Below, piece by piece: positions 30,713-44,900 of a DNA stretch of 64,000 bases. The notes beneath the pieces are model-generated. The model was not told the DNA's origin. It did not search any database and was given only the letters and a program-made list of their open reading frames with translations. This stretch comes from Nemopilema nomurai. Its lineage: Eukaryota; Cnidaria; Scyphozoa; Rhizostomeae; Rhizostomatidae. The number at the start of each line of letters is the position of its first letter. Position 1 is the first letter of the stretch. The stretch spans positions 2,093,560 to 2,157,559 of the forward strand of contig ML133389.1 of assembly GCA_003864495.1 (NCBI GenBank). The letters are read 5' to 3'. Position numbers and translations under genes: made by a program.

Positions 30713-33700
30713 CTAGCACTCTACTTAAGACTTTTAATAGGCTTCTTGAGTTTTCCTTCTGAAAGTATTGACTATTGTATTTGTCTTTTCTGTGGTGAAT
30801 GTACAATTCAGTTACTTATCTATCCTTTTTCTAAGTCCCGGAAAGCCCAAACAATCACTGACTCGGAGATAACGGAATTCTTCTGTTATCAGAGCTGTAT
30901 ACTTCTTTCTTTCATTGTACTTCTGGCCGGGTATGGAAATGTCTGTTGCCTATGACTAAGAAATAGGCCTGATCCTGCTCTTCCATCCTACAGCAACTGG
31001 TAAAGCAGATGTTGAAGGGATTTCCACATCTGTCCTACGTTGGGCTTTGTCACACTCAACTGAGCGGACTCCAGAGAAGTTCCTGCTCTTTTGTTAAGAT
31101 GAACGAGGACTTAGAGAAGTAAAAATAAATTGCAGGAACCGATAATTGTTTATACATAATCAACAGATGAGAAATAAATGATTTGTTTTCCCTGCCTACA
31201 ACTCTTCAGACACAAGCAAGTTTTATTTTGTCTACCCTTCGACAACACCACCCCTGTTTCGGCACACCTTCCCTTTAACTGGTTTTGAAAATGTACAATT
31301 TTAAGGATTGAAATTTTGAGGATTAATTTCAAGTGTATTCAACATAATTAATCTCAATGAACCACAAAATTGTAGAGATTAGAGAATACAACGGAACATC
31401 TTATGCTAATGTTTTCTATTTCAGGTAGTTATTCAATTGGTTGTACCTTATTTAGCATTGCAATATTTGTTTGTACTAGAATTAAGAATATAAACTGAAC
31501 TGCTAGCAAAAAACTTTCAGCCCCCCCTGAAATGAGTCCAAAATATCTTTAATAATCCGCAACCCCCCTGATTATCGAATTCTGTTTGTTTATCAATTTG
31601 GCACTCGTGATGAATTCAGGGTGTTGCGTATGTAGGCAGTCTCGATCCCCTTATGGGGTCATCAATGTCGCCGGCAAACTGTTAGCTTTGATTAAGGTCT
31701 TCATTAATGATTCAAGTAAGTCTCCCATCTAACCGGATAACTGTCTTTCATCAAGACTGATGCGAATAGGCGATTTCTAATAAAGCGATGGAAATAACCA
31801 GATGTCGCTTTGGGTATGTAGGCGACGCTGTAGAGTGGAAGAGTAGCTTGTAGCCGGGGGATGCAACAATTCTCTTCGTTTTCATAGCAGTGAAGCCAGT
31901 GTCATTTTGTGAGTTAGGGCGGGTTAGGGGCAGGGGTGTTGGGCTAGGGGACCCAAGGAGCTGAGCCCCACTTTGATAGTACTACACCACTGGCTAGAGG
32001 GGGTTGGGGGTTTGCTGATAAAAACACGGAACAAAGAGAACAAGTACAGGCACACAAAAGTACAGCAAAAATGGCCTTCAGTATTTTGTCTCCTTTAAAT
32101 TCCTATCTTGTTCTTTTTTTCAAAACATTGTCTATCGACTCAACATTGCTCATGTTTTGGTGAAATGATGCTTATATTTGTTTTTCTGTTTCGAGCATCA
32201 CGTTGTGTCTTTCTCTCCCAAAATCATCCTTATCCACAATTAAATTCCCTTTTTCTTTGCAACCAAATATTCCCTAAGCAACATTCGCACGCCAGAAAAT
32301 TCACCCAGCCATATTTCTACCTTTGAATTAAACCCGGCCTACCTTAAAGAATGCCTCAATCTGCCGATTGATAATAGCCTAGAACATTTCTCGAAGTACT
32401 ACCCCCTTCAATATTTCAATCTCAAAATACAACAAGGCGCCAAGCTCCAATCAGATTTTTAACAGTTTGTTATTAAACTGTTTTCTTGCATTTGCCTGAA
32501 CAACACATTGCCACCATGAAACATGCGTCTTGAAAATTTGCAAAACTTTTTAAAGATGTCGCTGAAGATAACGCAACTTTTACATCACACAGAAGGCTAT
32601 ATAAAAAGCAGTCGTTGATAAAACCTTAGGCCATCAATAATTAACGCCCTGTATCTTTTGTAATTAGATTTTGAACTGTTCAAGAAAAACTGTGTTATCT
32701 AAGACTAGATTCGCTCCGATAAAATTCGTCTAAAGGGAGGTCACGATGAATGACTAGGAACATATGCCATGTCACGTGGCCTTTTACTGAGAGTGTGATT
32801 GGCCCACTGCCATTCCGTTACGGCCATTACTTTTGGTGACTCTGGTTTAAATAAGGCACAGTACATGAAGAAGACAAAAATGTCTAGATAAAACTCGCTG
32901 GTAACTTCTCTTGCGCTTAGCCGAGAGCCACTGGAACTAGTTAAAATATGCTGCAAAAATGAAACTTATTTGGCAACCAAACAAATAGTTTGACGGCAAT
33001 AACAGCCTTGGCCTGGCAAGGCTTGTTTGACTCCAAGGGCAGATAATATTGCAGCTTTTAAAGACTTTTTGAATACCGTTATGGTTTTGATGTTGGAATT
33101 TTTGGAAGAGTTTACAATACCTTGTTGCATAAAGCCATTTCTGGGGGGACTTTGTAGCGATCTGATAACATATATTCAATTCATTTAAAAGCTAAAGAGA
33201 TGCATCATTTCTCAAATCTTAGGCCACTTTTTGCTCATTGAATCTTTCCAGCTCTTATCCCCTTTATTGCATATCCCCGCGCCCACACTATCTTGTGGAT
33301 GTGTGAGGTAGCTCGATGTATCGGCTTCAAAATCCAATATTCTCTTTATCCAGTACATCAATAAAAAAGATTTTTCAATGATATTTAGTTTGATAGCATC
33401 ACTTTTAGAATTTTCGCTTAAGTGGGGTGCCGCAATACATTATAATCGTAAATACAACATTTCCTATCTCTCACTGAAAGTCACTGACCTCCGGGAGTTA
33501 CAGATCGGATGAATGTCCTTCTATTAAGTTTTACTGAATTCCTTTGCCTAAGTAATTAAATTGTGCCTATTTCAAGAGTTTGGTCAGTGCTAACGATATT
33601 TATTATCTCTATCAGTTATTTAATTACAAGTTGAACAACACTATTGCTGATTAGGCCAACCAAAATTCGTAGCTGGTTTCCTTTCACTATGCGATGTAGG

Positions 33701-34220
33701 TGTCTGCCTTGTGCAGAGATAAAAACAAGCATGGACATAAAAAAACATAAACAACATACAATATAACACAAGATGAAACTCCTGAGGAATGTATATCTGA
33801 TTATAACCCACTCCCAGTGCCTTCTGTCTTCGGGGGCAATTCTTATCTGCATTTAACATTGAGTTCACTCGCTATAAACTTGTACTATAGTAGTTCAAAC
33901 TCGTGTGATAGATAAATGTCAAATTCACATGCCTCTTTATGGGCTCCGACGCAGGCTGGAAAGTGAAGGGGCCAAGGAAGATTTTAACAATCATAATAAA
34001 AGATATATAGAAAAGCTCTATTGTTTTACAAAAAAATGGGGAGGGGGGGCATGGCGCCCATTTCTTCGGTGGCCCTGCTCTTTGAACCTTTGCAACTTGT
34101 CTATGTTATGATGAAAATGGCCTTGCATTGTAGTATATCGATCATTTTTTCTTAAAATTAGCCATGCTTCGAATTTATCAAAACTGGCCAATAAAATAGA
34201 AGAAGAAGAAAGGATAAGTC
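30713..34220. other. No gene seen
   Basis: Intergenic. Short frames only (up to 80 codons), with no recognisable motif. A G-rich stretch lies near 31850-32000. Confidence 0.5.
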
Positions 34221-34375
34221 ATGGCACACGCCAAGAGCTTGAAAGGGGGGGGGGGGTGGAACGGGGCATGGCTAACGAATTGAACTTGAATTAAGTAGCT
34301 CGAATTAATTTCTTCGCAAAAAATAGTGAGCATCACCCCTGCACCACCCCCCCCCCCCCCCGGTAGCGTGGGTCC
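34221..34375. mobile_element. Short element flanked by poly-G and poly-C tracts, family C
   Basis: ATGGCACACGCCAAGAGCTT, then a poly-G run, GGCATGGCTAACGAATTGAA, and a poly-C run. A copy in inverse orientation lies at 50668-50823. About 150 bp, non-coding, probably a MITE or SINE. Confidence 0.55.
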
Positions 34376-35530
34376 TGCAAGTGTTCATTTGATACAACCT
34401 TGGATGTTTTAAAGGTACATTTTAACGGGGCGAATATACATCTGCTGCATTGTTATGAATACCCTATCCCTAAAATGTTCTGAGAGCAGCCTTTTAGAGA
34501 ATCATATAGCAACAATGGTCAAGACTTAACATGCGTTATAACTTGATTGTATCTTAACTAATAACTTTAGAAGTATCTCAGGTTGTGCCTCGTTTGTTTG
34601 TTTGAAATCGTTTGTTTACATGCATCATACCTTTTCCCTACTCTCCAAAAAGTGTGCCCTAAATATCCTGCAAGTATTGTTTACGGGATTCAAGTACCCC
34701 ATTTGGACCGTGCGCTCGCCTAAACCCCTGTATGTGAGTGGCCAGATCCCCTAAAACCCCTTCTGACCACCCTGACCTCCCCAGTTTTATTTGCTATCTT
34801 CATCGCTCGCTCGGATGTATTTCTGCGTGGGCATGAAAGAGGATACTCCACAAAAAGCATTCCTTCTTTTGTAGGATATACAAGATCAAAAACCCATTTG
34901 CTTAATCCAGCAAAATTCATCACTAAGAGGGCCTGTGTTTCACCTTAACTCCAGATCAATTGTCTGTTAATCTTCCATCATTAACAGCCTCCTTTTTGGA
35001 TCAGCCGGCTTCCTGAAATAGAGGTTACGGGTTGTGAGTCAGCCTTAAATGTGATAGCTGAAATGAAATGTGTGTTATGGTTTTAATCCAGTTTGAAAAC
35101 CACTGTATCTTAATGTGTCCCATATATTGCATTGCTGGTAGTCTTGAATTTAATTTGAAACCAAAATGTTATATTCCTAATCTAGGGCGAATCCCGATAC
35201 AAAGTGACGTAACTAACGCACTTAAGTATGTAAAATTTATGCCACCACTGTTTCTTGCTATTGTGAAGCTTTATGAGACATATTTTTTTCAGTATTTGCT
35301 CTTGTAACATTCACCGAAACCAATCAGTTTAAAGAAACCAAAACAATGCAGAAATAAGCAACTGTTATAGTTTAGTAGAATCATTTGCTCGAAGGTATTT
35401 CTATCAATAAAGGAAACATTTTTTATGGATTTAAGACTGATACTTGGTCATATCTGCATGTGTCACGCGACAGTGAATTTGAATTTCATAATGCAGTCGT
35501 GTGAAACCTTTGTGGTGTGCGAACATCGAA
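34376..35530. other. No gene seen
   Basis: Intergenic; no supported coding sequence. Confidence 0.5.
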
Positions 35531-35630
35531 CTTGAAGCCAATGCGAAGTTACTGAAGCCAATGCGAAGTTACTGAAGCCAATGCGAAGTTACTGAAGCCA
35601 ATGCGAAGTTACTGAAGCCAATGCGAAGTT
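35531..35630. repeat. 20-bp tandem repeat, 5 copies
   Basis: ACTGAAGCCAATGCGAAGTT is repeated five times almost exactly. Confidence 0.95.
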
Positions 35631-35639
35631 ACTGAAACC

Positions 35640-37599
35640 CCTCTGGTGTTGCAGAAACCCGTCTCTTGAGGAAATACACTCAGTTATGGGCCCAATTAGG
35701 GCAGCTTTCTCCTTGAGAAAGTATAACACTCAAGGAAATGATAACATCGGGGAAAGGTTAGGTAATCTATCTATGGTACGATTCTAGTATCACACACTAG
35801 CTATCAAGAATTAATATCAAATCAGCACGTAACATCACAGAAAGCCATATTCATGATCAAGTTGCTCTTTCAAATCTTTCTTGAAGCCTATCTTGCTGCA
35901 TGTTTCTACATATGTGTATCCCTGTACTCACAGTGACGTCATCATCCTCAAATGCGGTTGATCGGCCTTAAACGCTTGAACCAGGATTGAGTTTCCACCA
36001 TCACAGCTCACCAGCAATGAAACCCAAGAGGGCACAAGCGCATTTTTAATTAAATTATCGGTCGATCAAGATTATTGGGCAAATAGATTACCCGCAAAGG
36101 TCGAAGGGTCTTCGTGGGTGTAGTGGTGATTGGTCTGTAGAGGTTTCTTAGTGGCAGAGATCATTTCAGAGAAGATTCTGTTAATTACCGTAGAATTTAT
36201 GACTAAGGTAGCGCTACTATGATGTATCTTTAGTTCGTGTGTAAAGTGTCAATAGTGTTGTAGTGATTGATAGACACTCTACCTCGGCACTAGCAGGAGA
36301 CATTTATAAAAGATTGGTACTTCGAAAATCAATGCGCCTATAACGCTTGCAGTCAATGACCTCCATAACGCAATCTCTTAAATTGCTTCATGTTAGTGTT
36401 TATTAGTGTTCACACTATTGTCAAACTAACAGTAAAACAAGACTTATTATTATTGTTGTTATTATAATTATTACATAACAGATATAATTATGATCATTTC
36501 CATAAAATAGACAGAGACTGTATGGTTTGAAAATATATTGGCAAGAATAGTGAAAGTAGATTAAGCCTAATAAAGGTAAATGGAAGCTTTTTAAAGCTAC
36601 AACATCTACTTTTGACTTGGTAAGAGCTTGTAAAAATGAGCACAAACTGTAAGGTTATTGATAATGAGCGGTATATGCAGACAATACTACAGCCTGGTAC
36701 AAAGTCTACTACCCTGGGTTACAGTTTACACATAGTGAGTCTGGTACCCAGGGTAAAAGTCTACCGGCAGAGATGACTCTTTGTCAAATGCCCTTGATGT
36801 AGATGGTAAGGAAGGGGGTGGTACGATCTTGCTGATGACCCCTTGATGAAGATAGTGACAGTGTAAATGTAGGAAGCATAGCTGCAACAGAAAGTAGAAC
36901 CAACATTCCATATCGAAGGTTGTCACAAAAACCTACACCTTGTCACAAAGAAATTTTAAGTCTAGGTTCATATATTTTGATTAAGTTTTATGACCAGATT
37001 TAGCCAATTAAGAGTACAGAAATACTCTACGAGAAGAAATTCAGTGTACAAGCAGTGTCAATCTCTCTGTCCTGTAAAGGTGCCAATAATGTATAGGGCT
37101 ACATAAATGGTTTACTAGAAAGAAACTTTGCATAGTACCCTCTGTCAAATGTTTAATGATGGTCCATGTTCATAATATGTCTTAACAATAGCTAGAAAAA
37201 GGGGGACCAGTTTTTGCATACACAGTGAAAAGATTGCTTCCGCTATTTCTAGCTATTGTGAAGTTTTGTAACACAAAGAGCACTTGTTCACACTCTTAAT
37301 ATAAGGAACAGAATCATAAAGACACCCAGCTGCTAGAAAGGAATTTTCCCTGAAAATTAAATAGCAAATAAAATATACAATTTGAATAGTTGATGTTTTC
37401 AAATCAAATGCAGTCTGCTGGGATCTGAAATCACTGCACCAGTCTTCATTTCGCATAAATTTTGCATTCTTTCATTTATCATAAAGGCCAAGCAGGAATA
37501 ATCACACATAGAAACGCTAAAGAAAGAAAATCATTATAATAATAATAATCATCATCACCACCATCATCATCATTATTAGCTCTTATCATTCAGTGAGTA
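35640..37599. other. No gene seen
   Basis: Intergenic. It contains a small hairpin at 37187-37258 (CAATAGCTAGAAAAAG and its partial complement), related to the left end of family A. Confidence 0.5.
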
Positions 37600-37945
37600 C
37601 ACGCTTTTTTTATAAGGAACCTACCTCAAGGCCTAGTTCCAAAAGTTTCTTATTTGTAAACCTCAAATCATCAGATTTTAGTACCAAAAGTTCCTTAAGT
37701 TCTCACTTTGGGTGTTTTGACTACAATAAGCCTTAACACTTAATAGAGAGAGGGACGAGACAGCATATGCGGAAACTACTCGATAAAGCACTTGACACAC
37801 GAATAGCAAACAATCTATGCGAATATTGGCTGCAAATGAATGGAACTGGCTTTTTAGCTCTTGATGCTTGAAGTTATAAAAAAAATTTCAAATCGAAAAG
37901 TTCCTTAGTGATTTCGTTTTTAGTAGTTCCTTACAAAAAAGCGTG
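37600..37945. mobile_element. MITE, TA-flanked, copy 2 of 3
   Basis: Same family as 26364-26742: CACGCTTTTTTTATAAGGAA at the left and AAAAAAGCGTG at the right, flanked by TA. Shortened near the right end. Confidence 0.85.
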
Positions 37946-40094
37946 TACTATGCGAATAACTTCGATTAGTTCTACTAATGTAAAAAAACTCCAGCAATGT
38001 TGTATTGCAAAATTCCTTACTTAAGTACTTAATAAAAGCACGTAAATACATAAAATTGCTTGTATGGGTAAGATTGGATAAATAAATTTTGTTGAAAGCT
38101 TTAAGCCCACCAATCTTCAAATATGCTATGACGTCATGATGACTGCTCGCCATCTGAAGTTAAAGGCTTTCCAAAAAATATTAATGATCTAAATTCAGTC
38201 AATGAGCAAAATGAATTTGAAAGTGAAATTTTAAAATAAAGCGATCTAAATTAGCACAAAACAGCGGAACCTTTTTTTAGTGCATTTTTGCTTGATGCCC
38301 TCAGAGTATGTTCTGAAATGTCCAAAAGCTGATAACTAGCGAAAACAAATAGCAAAATGCGGATCGAAAACCACGTGGAGGCTGAAAGAGCAAGCATATG
38401 ATTGGCTATATTATGACTAGTCGGTATCCACTCACACTTTATTTCAAAATAGCATTTAAGCAGGCAAAGCGAGTTTTTTTGCCTCTGAGTTTCAACAAAA
38501 ATCTTTCAGACTAAGTTTGATGAAACGCCGAAAATTTAAGATGGAAAACCTCCACTGAGAAACGTTAGCTGTGTCCTAGGCTTTTTTGAGACAATGCTGC
38601 TGTTTTCTCAGAGACGCTGTGACCAGTTCTGATGAAATCGATAAAATCACAAAATCGTTGAGAGTTCATTAAAGCGCTTCGTCCGTTGAAGATCCTTTCT
38701 GTTCCTCATCAGACTGTTTGAATAAAGCGATAAACTTTTGTTTAAAAACTAAATTGTTTTGAAAAAGTCAGTTCTCGTCTCCAAAAGAAACCCTGATTCC
38801 GCGATTGTTAACGTGATTGTTTGATTGTTCGCTCGCTGACGCCAAGCGCTTCGAAATTCGAATGCCATGGGATGCTGGACAAGAGCGTTTTCAGTTCGCT
38901 TTCAATTTCGGCAGGAACAAAGCACTCGCTTTATCACAATTCTTTGTGCCAATCTGCTTTTATGAAATAAGCAAAAATAAGTTTTAACAATCATAATTAA
39001 AGTGGTGCAGACATATTGAATAGCCAATTTGTGGTTGTTTTCCTATAGTAAAATCCGGACCCTGGCCTACGGATCCTTGAAATATTCAACTGGATTGAGT
39101 TAGCAAGATTTATTTATTGTCGTCTATTTACAAAAAAGCGTTATTTATTCGGAAATTGATAGAAAGCGGGTTTATTTTGCAGCGTGCTTAAGACCTGTAG
39201 AAAAATTGTAGTTAAAGAATAAGGGCAGCAATCTTTGTACGGTTTTGTGACCCTAAAAGTACTTGAGAATATGATTAGACTGCAATTGATTGATCTCTTA
39301 TTCGAGATCTATTTCGCTCTTGTCACGACAGTGAAAATGACGATTTTCAAGTGTTGACGAATGGAAAAATGATTCTTCAAGTTCTGCTTATAGTTTCCCT
39401 GTTACAAAGCAGCCAGAACTGAATGGCGATTTTCGACGGGAACGACGCCAAAACCTTTAAAAAATACTAACACACCTTGTTATCTAAACCCCTTGAAAAA
39501 TCTCACGGCTTCATAGTCAAACCCGATATCATCAACCGGATCAAATTCCTCAAAACTGCATATACACATGTCTTTTCCTACCTTGGAATCAGACGAAAGT
39601 TAAACTCAGTTAAACGTTTGCCACAAATCAACGAAGTTTTCGGGCATATTGTTTGCAGATAGAAACAATGCGTGGTATATCACTTCATTATTTGCTTTGT
39701 GAGAGATACTGTCTTTTCCAGTTATCGAGTTTCATTGCTTTTCAATTATATAAAGACGATCGGTTCGAATTTTATTTGCCATGATCAAGGTATCTGGTTT
39801 CGCTTCAACAATCCACGTTTGACACTAGAAAGGTTTCAAGACGCCTGACGCTACAAAGTCTTCAGCATGCCTGACACTAGAAGGGCTTCAACATGCCTGA
39901 CATTGTAACGGTTTCATCAAGCCCGATTCATCGAAGGTGTTGCAATGCCCTATTACAGTGACACTGAAAGCCCCTTATCATACACGGTAGGCTAGTCCAA
40001 AAAAGGGGCAAGGGGGTGGATCCGCCACGGGTTTGGGGCAGAAAAGGAACATCAAATCGAACTATATTGTTTAGCAATTTAGCCCGTTAATTAT
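37946..40094. other. No gene seen, with a diverged family A copy
   Basis: A diverged family A repeat lies at 38265-38450. Around 39820-39970 a degenerate 30-bp motif (CTTCAACATGCCTGACACTA type) is repeated. No coding sequence supported. Confidence 0.5.
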
Positions 40095-40325
40095 TTAAGG
40101 AGTGCTTTTCTGATGTAGTTGGCTTCTTGACGGGTCGTCAACAACAAATACGTCGTGGTCAAATCCTCTACCTTTTCCTCTACGCCAGGCTCCAGAAATA
40201 CACATTGTCTTTGCTTTATCATGTGGGTTTTCAAGTCGCCAGGCTTTCGCTATTCCTACCCCATAAAGGTTTTGCCATGCCCGAGGGACATCTCGTGGTT
40301 TGATTGGATAAATCTTGAGTGACAT
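40095..40325 (-). CDS. Small hypothetical ORF, 76 residues
   Basis: It opens MSLKIYPIKPRDVPRAWQNL and contains CISGAWRRGKGRGFDHDVF. The composition is balanced and not repeat-like, which makes it look more protein-like than other short frames nearby. There is no signal peptide, and I do not recognise a family. It may be a real small gene, one exon of a broken gene, or chance. Confidence 0.3.
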   Translation of the reverse strand: MSLKIYPIKPRDVPRAWQNLYGVGIAKAWRLENPHDKAKTMCISGAWRRGKGRGFDHDVFVVDDPSRSQLHQKSTP

Positions 40326-41864
40326 CGATCGACTTTGCGAGATAAAGTCTTGAGAGCTGATGTGGCAGGGGCGGTGGGGCGCATTAGTTACCCCAAGAGG
40401 GATTGGTTGGGCCCTCCGTAACCATTTGCCAAAGCTCTCTCAAAACGCTTAACCTGGCGTGGTTTACCCTCCTAAAAGCAAACTGGGGCTCTCAAGGGTC
40501 GCAGGGGCTAATTACCAAGAATCACTCCCCTTTCCTGCCTCCGAAATGTTCTCCTTTTTCCCCTGCCTTTTTTACATCTCGATTTATTGCGAGGATCTGG
40601 CTCAAATTTGAATATGACTTATGAATATAAGAATCAGTTGGACATGATGCCTTTCATCTATTATCTATCATATCATTATCATAATTATTATGATTACTAT
40701 TATTTTACCATACTATTTTGTATTTGTCATTATATCATGCAATATCATATTTTTTATTATATTTCATTATACTATATTATATTATGTTATATTATAATGT
40801 CAATATATAAATTATATGCAATATCTACATCGTCTATTATGTTCTTATTTCATCTATTCTAAGTTGATACACTTAGCTTATTTCAGGCGTGTTATAAATA
40901 GCGAGGCCGGAAGTGACACTCCAGACTGATATGTTTCTGAGGGTTTATTCATGTTGTGCACGTAATCGTGTAACATCTATGACTTGCGTTAGTTTCTTTT
41001 ACATGTAACTGCAAATTGCAAACATTTGAAAAAAACAAATGTGCATTTAACCGAATAAGGGATTTGCTTTGCACATGCCCTACTTTGAAAAATTTAGCTT
41101 TTCTTTGATTACTCTTACATGAAAATTTTAAGAGAGCAACGCATTTAAAAATTCTAAAAGTGTAATTTCAAAAATCCACACTTTTGAAGAGAATTTCATT
41201 AGAAAGTGTTAGTTCTTTATGCTTTGGCGGTTACGGGTTCCCCGTTTGGATTCTTCCAAGTTTCTGTGCATGCGAGATTGTTATGTTTGAGCCTTGACTC
41301 CAGCGGTCCTCAGTTCCTCTTGCCACTTGACACCAACAAGATGAAGCCAGCAACCCCCGTCCTGTCTACTACATTTTGAATGCGACTCTGAAAACAGAAT
41401 ACTTAACACCTCATATCTTCCTTTGGCAGACACCTCGGAGTCAGTGTATTGTCTAGAATTCGCTAACCCTTACTTAAATGGCCACATTTTATATACGTCG
41501 CGCTACATTGAATGTGCGTTGCATTATGCTTGCTGGATGCAGTGTCTTAGTCGAGTGAAACCATTGCGGTGTGCAGACGTCGGGTCAGAAACCAATGTGA
41601 TGTTGCTGAAACCCTTCGGTGTTGTTGAAACCCATGTGATCCTGTCAGTAATCGTGCAGCAGTATTGATCCATGCAAGAGGAATAGCCAGTTAAAAGTCG
41701 TTTTGTGAATTCGATGCCATCGAGCCAGAAGGGATTTGAGCCGACGTTGTGGTGTTCTTACGTTCTCTATCGGCTGGTGCCAGTTTAGTGACTGCAGCCC
41801 TCAAAAGGTGTCCCTGGATATCTCAGTTGGAACTCACGGAGTTTCACAGCATACCAAACCGGCC
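40326..41864. other. Upstream region of the membrane-protein gene, no other gene seen
   Basis: AT-rich simple sequence at 40640-40830. Around 41555-41650 a degenerate GAAACCC-containing motif repeats. No strong core promoter was recognised. Confidence 0.45.
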
Positions 41865-41967
41865 ATGGATTCTCTGAATAAAGGCAACTTAAGCCAGTAT
41901 TTGTTCCTCTTGTTCGCCTTAATTATCACATCGAATCGCCAAACTGCAGCGAAAGAAAAACACAAAG
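41865..41967 (+). CDS. Membrane-protein gene exon 1 (signal peptide)
   Basis: MDSLNKGNLSQYLFLLFALI, followed by a polar stretch to the consensus donor AAAG|GTGAGT. The frame is open upstream to 41736, but the ATG at 41865 gives a proper signal peptide and is preferred. Confidence 0.78.
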
Positions 41968-44900
41968 GTGAGTTATTGCATTCTAAGTACTGCGTTGTGT
42001 CTCCGAACTTAACTTTTTAGGGAAACCTGTGCGATGTAACATAAATATTGAGCAGGACTAATTTCCTGTTTCTTCCTATGGGATTTATTTCTAGTCACAG
42101 TTTTGTCGAGGCACTGTTTCATCATAATTGGTTTCTAAACACAGACGTGAGTTGTTTGCATTTATTTTTGAGTTTCATTTATCGGTTCAAATATTGGTCG
42201 CACAGATTTCTACCTAACATAGACTTCCGCTACAAGTTTTGACTAATCCACTAAATTCCTGTAAATTATCACGGCTGAAATTGAAATATCCAATAGCAGA
42301 GAGTCCACGGCTTTTAAAGAACATGCCATCTTACACGGACATTAGCCATTTCGTCATTTTCGAAGGAAGCCTGAGTTTGCTTATGATTATCAACCGAAGT
42401 CTTAATTGTGACGCACGAAACCCAAACATTCTCTCCTTTGATTGACTTAAACCCAATTGGAAAATTACATAATTATGGGTCAGATTTTTTGTTAGGTCTT
42501 TGTTTTATTTATGAATATTAAATAACTTCGCATTGTTTGCAAATCCTGACGAATACATGAATAAGTCATCAAGAAAACTTATGCCCAAAACACTAACACT
42601 GCTATCCCAGTTTTTCTTGTTTTTACCTTCCTCTCTTTCCGCAAGTTTTATTCTGATTGTAAAAACTGATGGACTAAATTATCGGCTCCCTTGCTGAACG
42701 TCCACTCAATATACCACCATAATTAATACAAATCAATGAAGCTTTCGAAGAATGCGAGCGATTCGTGATGTGTATGAAAACATTTTCATATACGGTAGTG
42801 ATCGAAGCCGATTGAAGTTGATGAAACCCTTGCGACGTTGATGAAACCCTTGCGACGTTGATGAAACCCATGCAAAACTTTGGAGCCATGGTATCGCGGA
42901 GTCGGGTGGCTGCTTGATAAAATTGACTGAATTATTTTCGGGCACTTCGGGTAAATTTCAAAGCCAGCGTGGAGTGCGAGAAGCCTTTGCGGTGTTTGAA
43001 AATTTATTGCAAGAGAAACCTCTGGAGTTGGAAGTAGCCTTGGTTCTGTCGGCTTCTTGATTAGCGTAAATGAACCCTTTGAAGATCTTTTTACCCCTGA
43101 AGCTATTGCGATACAAAGACAGTCGCAATGTTAAAACCCGTATAAAAAGCTTTAAAGAAATTTTAGAGCATTTTAAGATTTAATGCAGTTGAGGACCTCT
43201 TTTTTAAGCAAGAGAAATTCGAATCAGTTGGTGTTTCAAGTGCTTCAATGTTGTTTGTCAGTTGTCGCCACCAACAGACCTGAGCTGCAGGGGGTCCTAA
43301 TTTAGTCAATCTGTTTTGAAACCCTAACTGTCCTTTGTTTTCTAAAGCTGATTTGTAAAAACCCCTCATGGCTTATTTTGCTCCTATATGATCAGTTTTT
43401 ATCAGTATTGTGTTCCGTTTTGAGTTATTAGAAAATATATGTATATATTTACCTCCCTTCGGGGCGGGCTGTTTGCGTCGCCCTTCTTTCTATCTCAGTA
43501 AGAATCCAAAATTAATAAACATATGGGGATGGTTGGAGTTTCTAGACTTACGTGCCTGCGGCAGTTTACCCCCTGTACGAATGTATGGAGTTATAATGTC
43601 CACTTGAAGGCTACTCGCGGCTTTGAGAGCAATTTAGGGGGTAACGTCACCGGATTAAACACCATTGCAATCGTTCTTCACCATGCCACTTATAATTTTT
43701 GTTACGCATGAAAACATAGAATTAATGCCAAACATGCATATTGCCCCCTTGCTTTCTAAAAGCCCCACCTTTAGTGTTGCCCCTAATACTAAACGTGTAT
43801 ACCAATCAATACCTGTAAGGGAAAAGATTTCCCCGCCAGACATTATGTTCCAAAACGTTTGAGTTTGAAAGGAACTGTCTTCGCTTTGCGTGATTTCTGG
43901 AATTTTCTTTGTTCATTAGCCTATGCAATTCTACAGATGCCCGAATGGAACATAATGGCACACCTGAAGGTGTGCGAAATCATCAACTATCTAGAACCAG
44001 TTAACCCATGCTTTTTTCGGTGACGCACATTCAGTTTCGACAAATTTGCGAAGGGCGTTATTAGTGAAATGAAAACATGTTTTGACGTAGCTAATGCTTG
44101 AGTCTGTTAGTGTGGAATTCACTTGACAAACTCATTAGAGCTACGGAAATCCAGACACAGCAATTATGGCCGAAAAAGTAGCCGGGAAGATAGGATGAAT
44201 CCACTATTTTATTAGAATTTCCAATTCAATTAATGTGAGGCGATAAAATCATGTTTTGTTCAATGTGAAAGGTCGATGTTCGATATTTTGGAAACACTTA
44301 AAATCGTTGGTTTTTCACGATCTCATGGAAGAGGCCCTTCTGTTCCGAAGGAAACCTTTGCTTTGGCGTTATCGAATCTTTTCCAAGAAAGAAACCTTTA
44401 CAATGTTTCCAAGAATGAAGCCGTTTAAATTCGTCGGTGGGATTAATTTTCTAAAACATATCTTTCTTCTAACGATGTTTGTACTGGGATTCGCAGGAGA
44501 ATTCTAATAAACCAAATCGTCTGGTCTAAAATATTGGTCGTGCTATCTTAACTAGCCAGTTGAAAAGAGGTTTGCGTTCTGGCACCACCACTAGTAAATT
44601 CATAGCAATGTTCTAACTAGAAGGATTCAACGTGTACACAACTTTTTCATCTGTAAACTAGGAACTCATATTTTGCTGCCTCCAAGAAGTAAATGTTTGG
44701 ATTTGCTGTCTGTCTGATGTATGCTTTGCAAGTATTCCAGTGCGACGTGAAAGTTTTGTCTGCTTCAAATGATCCTCGTTTCTCGATGGTCTTTTTCCAC
44801 AGTGAACATTTCTTCTAAAGGCTGAAAAAATGAGGGGGGGGGGGGGGTTTCCGGGGAGTCTTTTCATATTTTCTTTTGGAGACAGCACTCTTGACAGACA

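Noticed and set aside
30579..30806. Cys-rich minus frame that could suggest a small cysteine-rich secreted peptide
   Set aside because: The Cys runs come from a CAACAA-type minisatellite; there is no signal peptide and no spaced cysteine framework.
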